Made by a program: the position numbers and the translations under genes. Of a DNA stretch of 8,590 bases, positions 5,328 through 8,590 are shown piece after piece; position 1 is the first letter of the stretch, and each line of letters opens with the position of its first letter. Under the pieces are notes generated by a model, which saw only the letters and a program-made list of their open reading frames with translations, ran no database searches and had not been told where the DNA came from. Source of the DNA: Candidatus Cloacimonadota bacterium (GTDB taxonomy: Bacteria > Cloacimonadota > Cloacimonadia > Cloacimonadales > JAIOQZ01); NCBI GenBank assembly GCA_021106755.1, contig JAIOTM010000379.1:1-8590 (forward strand). Reading direction: 5' to 3'.

Positions 5328-5619
5328 TTATATCTCCTTAATGCACAATTTTATCAGTCTATAAAAAACATTCAAACGTGAAATTTTGTCAATAAGAATT
5401 ACAGAAAAAAAGGGGATTGTGTTTACATGGGATTATCTGGGATTTGCAAATGACTTGCAGGAGCGAACCTCGAAAAAGACACTCGCAGAAGTCTGCTAAA
5501 TTAGTCTGGTTACTGAATACAGTTCTGTATGTGATTGCATAGATGTGGGAAAAGCACTCAAGAGGGCGAAAACCCAAGTTTACCTCCACAGAAAATAACA
5601 GGTGAGAAACCGACAGATT
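5328..5619. other. Gene-free region between surface protein gene and tdh
   Basis: I see no supported gene here. A 66-codon minus-strand frame (5589-5389) has no good ribosome site and no recognisable protein character. Small inverted repeats exist on the minus strand, such as GCAG-ACTT-CTGC and TGCAA-GTCAT-TTGCA, but they do not add up to an RNA family I can name. The tdh promoter occupies the low-coordinate end. Confidence 0.6.
5348..5375 (-). promoter_or_regulatory. Predicted sigma70-type promoter of the tdh-acpS-acsA operon
   Basis: On the minus strand TTGAAT (5375-5370), a 16-nt spacer and TAAAAT (5353-5348) precede the tdh ribosome site. A TG one base upstream of the -10 makes it an extended -10. 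A consensus TTGACA (5392-5387) lies 11 nt further upstream but has no well-spaced -10. The leader would be only about 15-20 nt long, so no riboswitch fits between this promoter and tdh. Confidence 0.55.
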
Positions 5620-5626
5620 TTACCTG
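5590..5626 (-). terminator. Weak candidate terminator after surface protein gene
   Basis: On the minus strand CAGGT, overlapping the stop codon, pairs with ACCTG 18 nt later, with partial A-T pairing inside, and is followed by TTATTTTC. The stem is short and A-T rich, so this is only a weak candidate; no better terminator is visible before the tdh promoter. Confidence 0.25.
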
Positions 5627-7386
5627 AGCAATATCATCTTACGTACTTGCTCAACAGATTCAGATGTAAGCCTGTAGAAAAATATACCGGAACCAACGCT
5701 TTTCCCTCTATCATCTTTACTGCTCCAGATTACTATGTGATAACCAACTTCAAAGGCAGGATAGCTTTTTACTAACTGTCCTTTAATGTTGAATATCTCA
5801 AGTTTCGCGGTCTCATTATCTTTTACACTAAATTTTATGGTTGTTTCCGGGTTAAACGGGTTGGGGTAACAACCACTAAGCTGGGTTGTTATCGGCACAA
5901 GGTTCTGACTACTAATTGCGGTATCGCTAACTATAATATTCCATGTATAAGTAAGCGAATTACGGTTTCCGTAATTATCTGTCACATTCAGAATAAGAGT
6001 GTAATTTCCAGCCGTGTATAAAAAAGCTCTGAAATTATAAAAACTTACCGTATCTACTTCAGTTCCGTTTAACAACCAATGATATTCAAGCTCATTTCCG
6101 TCGGGATCAATGGCATCAATCTCAAAGAGTTGCTGGTCGTTTTCTCCGAGTATAACATCGCCCTCTGCCGGAACAAGGCTGGTAACTACAATTTCCTGAT
6201 CCAAAACTGTGATGTAGTCCATTTTCGTTTCAGTAGTAGTACTGTCACCATTACTTACAGTTAGTGATACTGAGAAAATTCCACCTTGTGAGTAAGTCCA
6301 CAGCGGATATTGTTCATTTGAATCAACTGTTCCATCGTTATCAAAATCCCAATCCCAAGTCAGTATTATTCTATTAGAAATTGCCGTAAAAGAAATGGCA
6401 ATTCCGGGCGACACTGAAGTTGAATCAGCAACAAAATCTACGCCAAATGGATATACTTGCCAACTTAGATATGGATATCCATCATTATTCAAATCATCAA
6501 TATCCCAGATGTCTTCATCTCCATTGGCAAATTCTCCAACAAAATCCCAATTAGCATAAGTATATGTGTACTGCATTTTCATTTCAACAGTTGTTTTTCC
6601 AAATACTCCAGAGCCTAAACCAGTACCAACTCCAAAAGGAACATTTGCAGTTTCGGTGTTCCAGAAGCAATAGTTATTGCTGGAATAGGAAGACCTATAT
6701 CCCAGAAAGCCACCAACATTTGAACTCCCAGTTACACAACCGATACAGTAGCACTTATTGATACCAGTATACCAACTATCCCCGGCAAAACCACCGACAC
6801 TAAAATTGCCATTAACACTACATAGACTATAGCAATTGTTTATATGGGAATGCCAGATTTCTCCTGCCAAGCCACCCACATAAGAATTCCCAGTCACACT
6901 GCCTGTGCTGAAGCAATTGCATAAGTATCTGTTTGAAGTGAAAGAACTACGATAACTTGCGACTAAACCCCCGACCCTTTCATTGGCACTCACATTGACA
7001 TTGGTAGTACCTAAGTCTTCAATAGTAGCTTCGTGTGTATAGCCAAACAAGCCTTGATAATCCGAAGTAAATCGACAGATGTACAGTCCATCGATGATGT
7101 GCCCCTGTCCATCGTATGAACCAGTAAAAGAATCGGTATTATCTATACCAATCGGACTAAACCCTTCGCCCGCGTTCCAGCTTGATGTGGCGGTAGCATC
7201 AATATCTGCTGTTTGAATGAAGTGAGAACTCCATGAGGTGTTGTTTAAGCTAATCCACTCTAAGTTATCCAGATTAGCCACTTGATATGGGTCTGCTACG
7301 GTACCAGTGCCTGCTGGTTGTACATCCTGAGCAAAGAGTCCTGCACAGCCCCAAAGAAGTAGTAACATAATCAGATTCTGTTTCAT
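5620..7386 (-). CDS. Exported surface protein with GLUG repeats, PKD domain and C-terminal sorting (FlgD-like) domain
   Basis: The protein has 588 residues and is probably secreted to the cell surface. A signal peptide (MKQNLIMLLLLWGCAGLFAQ, 1-20) is followed by a region with FTGSYDGQGHIIDGL (87-101). GLUG-type repeats beginning VGGL or VGGF start at 138, 170, 197 and 224, the last three spaced exactly 27 residues. Next come a PKD-like domain (about 317-396, core WDWDFDNDGTVDSNEQYPLWTYSQGG in two blocks), a second Ig/PKD-like domain (about 400-487), and a C-terminal domain (about 503-588) with YPNPFNPETTIKF and GSGIFFYRL, ending KMILLR. That C-terminus is of the type that directs proteins to the type IX secretion system in Bacteroidota and is widespread in other FCB phyla. 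The start follows AGGAGG by 6 nt. GLUG and PKD proteins are often adhesins or matrix proteins, but the ligand is unknown. It appears to be a single-gene unit. Confidence 0.88.
   Translation of the reverse strand: MKQNLIMLLLLWGCAGLFAQDVQPAGTGTVADPYQVANLDNLEWISLNNTSWSSHFIQTADIDATATSSWNAGEGFSPIGIDNTDSFTGSYDGQGHIIDGLYICRFTSDYQGLFGYTHEATIEDLGTTNVNVSANERVGGLVASYRSSFTSNRYLCNCFSTGSVTGNSYVGGLAGEIWHSHINNCYSLCSVNGNFSVGGFAGDSWYTGINKCYCIGCVTGSSNVGGFLGYRSSYSSNNYCFWNTETANVPFGVGTGLGSGVFGKTTVEMKMQYTYTYANWDFVGEFANGDEDIWDIDDLNNDGYPYLSWQVYPFGVDFVADSTSVSPGIAISFTAISNRIILTWDWDFDNDGTVDSNEQYPLWTYSQGGIFSVSLTVSNGDSTTTETKMDYITVLDQEIVVTSLVPAEGDVILGENDQQLFEIDAIDPDGNELEYHWLLNGTEVDTVSFYNFRAFLYTAGNYTLILNVTDNYGNRNSLTYTWNIIVSDTAISSQNLVPITTQLSGCYPNPFNPETTIKFSVKDNETAKLEIFNIKGQLVKSYPAFEVGYHIVIWSSKDDRGKSVGSGIFFYRLTSESVEQVRKMILLR
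6655..6975 (-). repeat. GLUG-type repeat array inside surface protein gene
   Basis: Four protein-level repeats start VGGLVA, VGGLAG, VGGFAG and VGGFLG. The last three starts are 81 nt apart at the DNA level. Each unit carries an Asn-Cys or Asn-Tyr-Cys turn (RYLCNC, INNCYS, INKCYC, NNYCFW). DNA identity between units is partial, so this is an old array rather than a fresh tandem duplication. Confidence 0.7.
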
Positions 7387-7400
7387 TATATGCCTCCTAA
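7387..7400 (-). promoter_or_regulatory. Ribosome binding site of surface protein gene
   Basis: TAGGAGGCATATA directly precedes ATGAAACAG. This near-perfect AGGAGG selects the start at 7386 over an in-frame ATG seven codons upstream, which lies within the leader. Confidence 0.7.
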
Positions 7401-7411
7401 TCATCATTATC

Positions 7412-7442
7412 TATATAGTCTGTAATGGAAAAGCAATGTCAA
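7412..7442 (-). promoter_or_regulatory. Predicted promoter of surface protein gene with A-tract UP element
   Basis: On the minus strand a consensus TTGACA (7442-7437) is followed either by ACTATA after 17 nt or by TATATA after 19 nt (7417-7412). A run of nine A residues (7454-7446) sits just upstream of the -35, as expected of an UP element. The promoter lies directly behind the RND gene's terminator. Confidence 0.6.
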
Positions 7443-7460
7443 GTCTTTTTTTTTCTGACA

Positions 7461-7495
7461 CAAAAACAGCGTTCCCCATTGTGCGGAAACGCTGT
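7461..7495 (-). terminator. Intrinsic terminator of RND efflux gene
   Basis: On the minus strand ACAGCGTTTCC pairs with GGGAACGCTGT (11 bp including one G-T pair) around an 8-nt loop and runs straight into TTTTTGTG. It lies 20 nt after the stop codon of the RND gene. It is the clearest terminator in the window. Confidence 0.88.
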
Positions 7496-7515
7496 AATAT
7501 TTTTCTGGTTATTGG

Positions 7516-8589
7516 TTAATGAATATCTTCTTCGCCGTTGAGAATCGCGTCTTCGATTTTACAGCCAAGTTTCATAGCTTCTTTGAAGCTCAGGCGAGTG
7601 GGGAATTGTTTCGAGCCGAATTTACCTGCAATGTCATCCACTATGGAGTAAACAACGGGGATAACGAGCAATGTAAGTATTGTGGCGAATCCCAATCCGA
7701 AAGCTATACCGACCGCCATAGGCTTCCAGTCCTGAGCAGCTTTTGCTCTTGACAATATCATAGGCATTAATCCACCGATTGTAGTAACGGTTGTGAGGAT
7801 GATAGGGCGGAGACGGGTCATACCAGCGTTAATGAGCGATTGCCAGCGATTTGAACCTGCCCGCCGCTCTCTGTTAACGAAATCCACCAGTACTAACGAA
7901 TCGTTTACTACAACCCCGGCAAGAGCTACCAATGCCACAAGTACAGTGAGGGAGAATGGTAAACCGGTTACTAACAGCCCGATAGTTACCCCAATTATGG
8001 AGAATGGTATAGTCAGCATAACTACGAGCGGCTGTATGTATGAGCGGAACTGAGTTGCCAGAATAGAGAATATCACAATAAGCGCGATTCCGAAGGCAAG
8101 AAACAGGGATTGATAGGATTTACGTTGCTCTTCCACAACACCTCCGTATTCAATCTGATAACCCGGGAAACGCTTGTGTAAGTTAGATAATGTTCCTTTC
8201 TTACCTGTAAGTTTGTTACCGTTCAGAATTCGCATAACTTCATCGGTTGTACGTTTCTTACGCATTCCTTTGTCTTCATAGAAAGCGTTATTTGCCGTAA
8301 CAGTAATTGTGCGTTTTTTATCGCGATGCGTAATAGAAGCCAGACTTGGTTCTATAGAGAAATCGACGACATCGCGCAGCATAACAAGTTCACCCCGCCG
8401 ATTGCGGATTTTCAGCTCTTGTAGTTTCTGCAGGTCGTTAATCTGGTCTTTGTGCATTTTAACGACTATGTCATATTCATCTATACCGTTCCCGCGAAAC
8501 TCAGATACTTTAGTTCCATACGAGGCAGATCGTAAAAGCCCCGCCACTTCCGCTATGTTCAGTCCGTGGATAGCGAGGTTATCGTTTCG
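7516..8589 (-). CDS. RND-family efflux transporter (AcrB-like), C-terminal third
   Basis: This is the inner-membrane proton-driven pump subunit of a tripartite efflux system. Only the last 357 residues are visible; the frame is open to the right edge, and about two thirds of a protein of about 1,030-1,100 residues lies outside. Numbering from the first visible codon, residues 1 to about 150 are the end of the second periplasmic loop (IHGLNIAEVAGLLRSASYG, LRDVVDF, YQIEYGGVVEEQ). Five membrane segments follow at about 161-180, 185-207, 212-235, 262-279 and 291-316, corresponding to TM8-12. The block GVVVNDSLVLVDFVNRERR (225-243) is typical of the HAE-1 group; LRPIILTTVTTIGGLMPMIL follows (260-279). 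The substrate cannot be told from this part. The C-terminal tail is cytoplasmic and charged. The protein could also be annotated simply as an acriflavin-resistance family member. Confidence 0.92.
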   Translation of the reverse strand, partial: RNDNLAIHGLNIAEVAGLLRSASYGTKVSEFRGNGIDEYDIVVKMHKDQINDLQKLQELKIRNRRGELVMLRDVVDFSIEPSLASITHRDKKRTITVTANNAFYEDKGMRKKRTTDEVMRILNGNKLTGKKGTLSNLHKRFPGYQIEYGGVVEEQRKSYQSLFLAFGIALIVIFSILATQFRSYIQPLVVMLTIPFSIIGVTIGLLVTGLPFSLTVLVALVALAGVVVNDSLVLVDFVNRERRAGSNRWQSLINAGMTRLRPIILTTVTTIGGLMPMILSRAKAAQDWKPMAVGIAFGLGFATILTLLVIPVVYSIVDDIAGKFGSKQFPTRLSFKEAMKLGCKIEDAILNGEEDIH

Positions 8590-8590
8590 G

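Noticed and set aside
5389..5589. Minus-strand open frame of 66 codons in the gap upstream of tdh
   Set aside because: It has no ribosome site, no domain character, and overlaps the tdh promoter region.
7325..7386. Lipoprotein signal (LWGC) in the surface protein
   Set aside because: Trp at the -2 position does not fit the lipobox. A normal signal peptidase I site after LFA, followed by QDV, fits better.
8545..8547. GTG at 8547 as start of a short RND-like protein
   Set aside because: The frame continues open to the window edge with conserved RND sequence (IHGLNIAEV), so this is an internal valine and the gene is simply cut by the window.
1..8590. tRNA, rRNA, CRISPR array, transposase or attachment site
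   Set aside because: I found no regular short-repeat array, no cloverleaf-like sequence and no transposase or integrase motif on either strand.

Overview
The window looks like a piece of chromosome from an anaerobic or fermentative bacterium of the FCB group (Fibrobacterota-Chlorobiota-Bacteroidota and relatives). Candidatus Cloacimonadota or a neighbouring lineage is my best guess. The clues are a large exported protein with GLUG repeats, a PKD domain and a 'YPNPFNPETTIKF ... SGIFFYRL' C-terminal sorting domain, a short-chain-dehydrogenase-type threonine dehydrogenase, and AT-rich intergenic DNA with strong AAGGAG ribosome sites. The lineage is an inference from protein style, not a proven placement. 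Every gene I can support lies on the minus strand, so transcription runs from high to low coordinates.

Right to left: (1) 8589-7516 is the 3' third of an RND-family (AcrB-like) efflux pump, cut by the window edge and closed by a clear intrinsic terminator. (2) 7386-5620 is a 588-residue exported surface protein with its own promoter. (3) 5619-5328 is about 290 bp with no gene; its low-coordinate end carries a good promoter for the next operon. (4) From 5327 down to the left edge is a compact metabolic operon: SDR-type L-threonine 3-dehydrogenase (TTG start), holo-ACP synthase AcpS (TTG start, overlapping the previous stop), an AcsA-type AMP-forming acetyl-CoA synthetase, an orphan lipoprotein, a stand-alone acyl carrier protein, and 2-amino-3-ketobutyrate CoA ligase (Kbl, cut by the left edge).

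Threonine dehydrogenase and Kbl together are the textbook route from L-threonine via 2-amino-3-oxobutyrate to glycine plus acetyl-CoA. The unusual part is what lies between them: an AMP-forming acyl-activating enzyme, a carrier protein and the phosphopantetheinyl transferase that would activate it. The same enzyme families (alpha-oxoamine synthase, ACP, acyl-activating enzyme, extended SDR) make up the bacterial sphingolipid cassettes, but the individual sequences here look like Tdh, AcsA and Kbl rather than serine palmitoyltransferase and ceramide reductase. The operon may therefore be an ACP-linked variant of threonine/glycine/acetyl metabolism.

The lipoprotein gene is bracketed by two 60-bp direct repeats, each containing a GC-rich hairpin and an ATGAAACGTTT start. 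It looks like a duplicated or inserted cassette within the operon. A further promoter just upstream of the ACP gene suggests that ACP and Kbl can be expressed separately.
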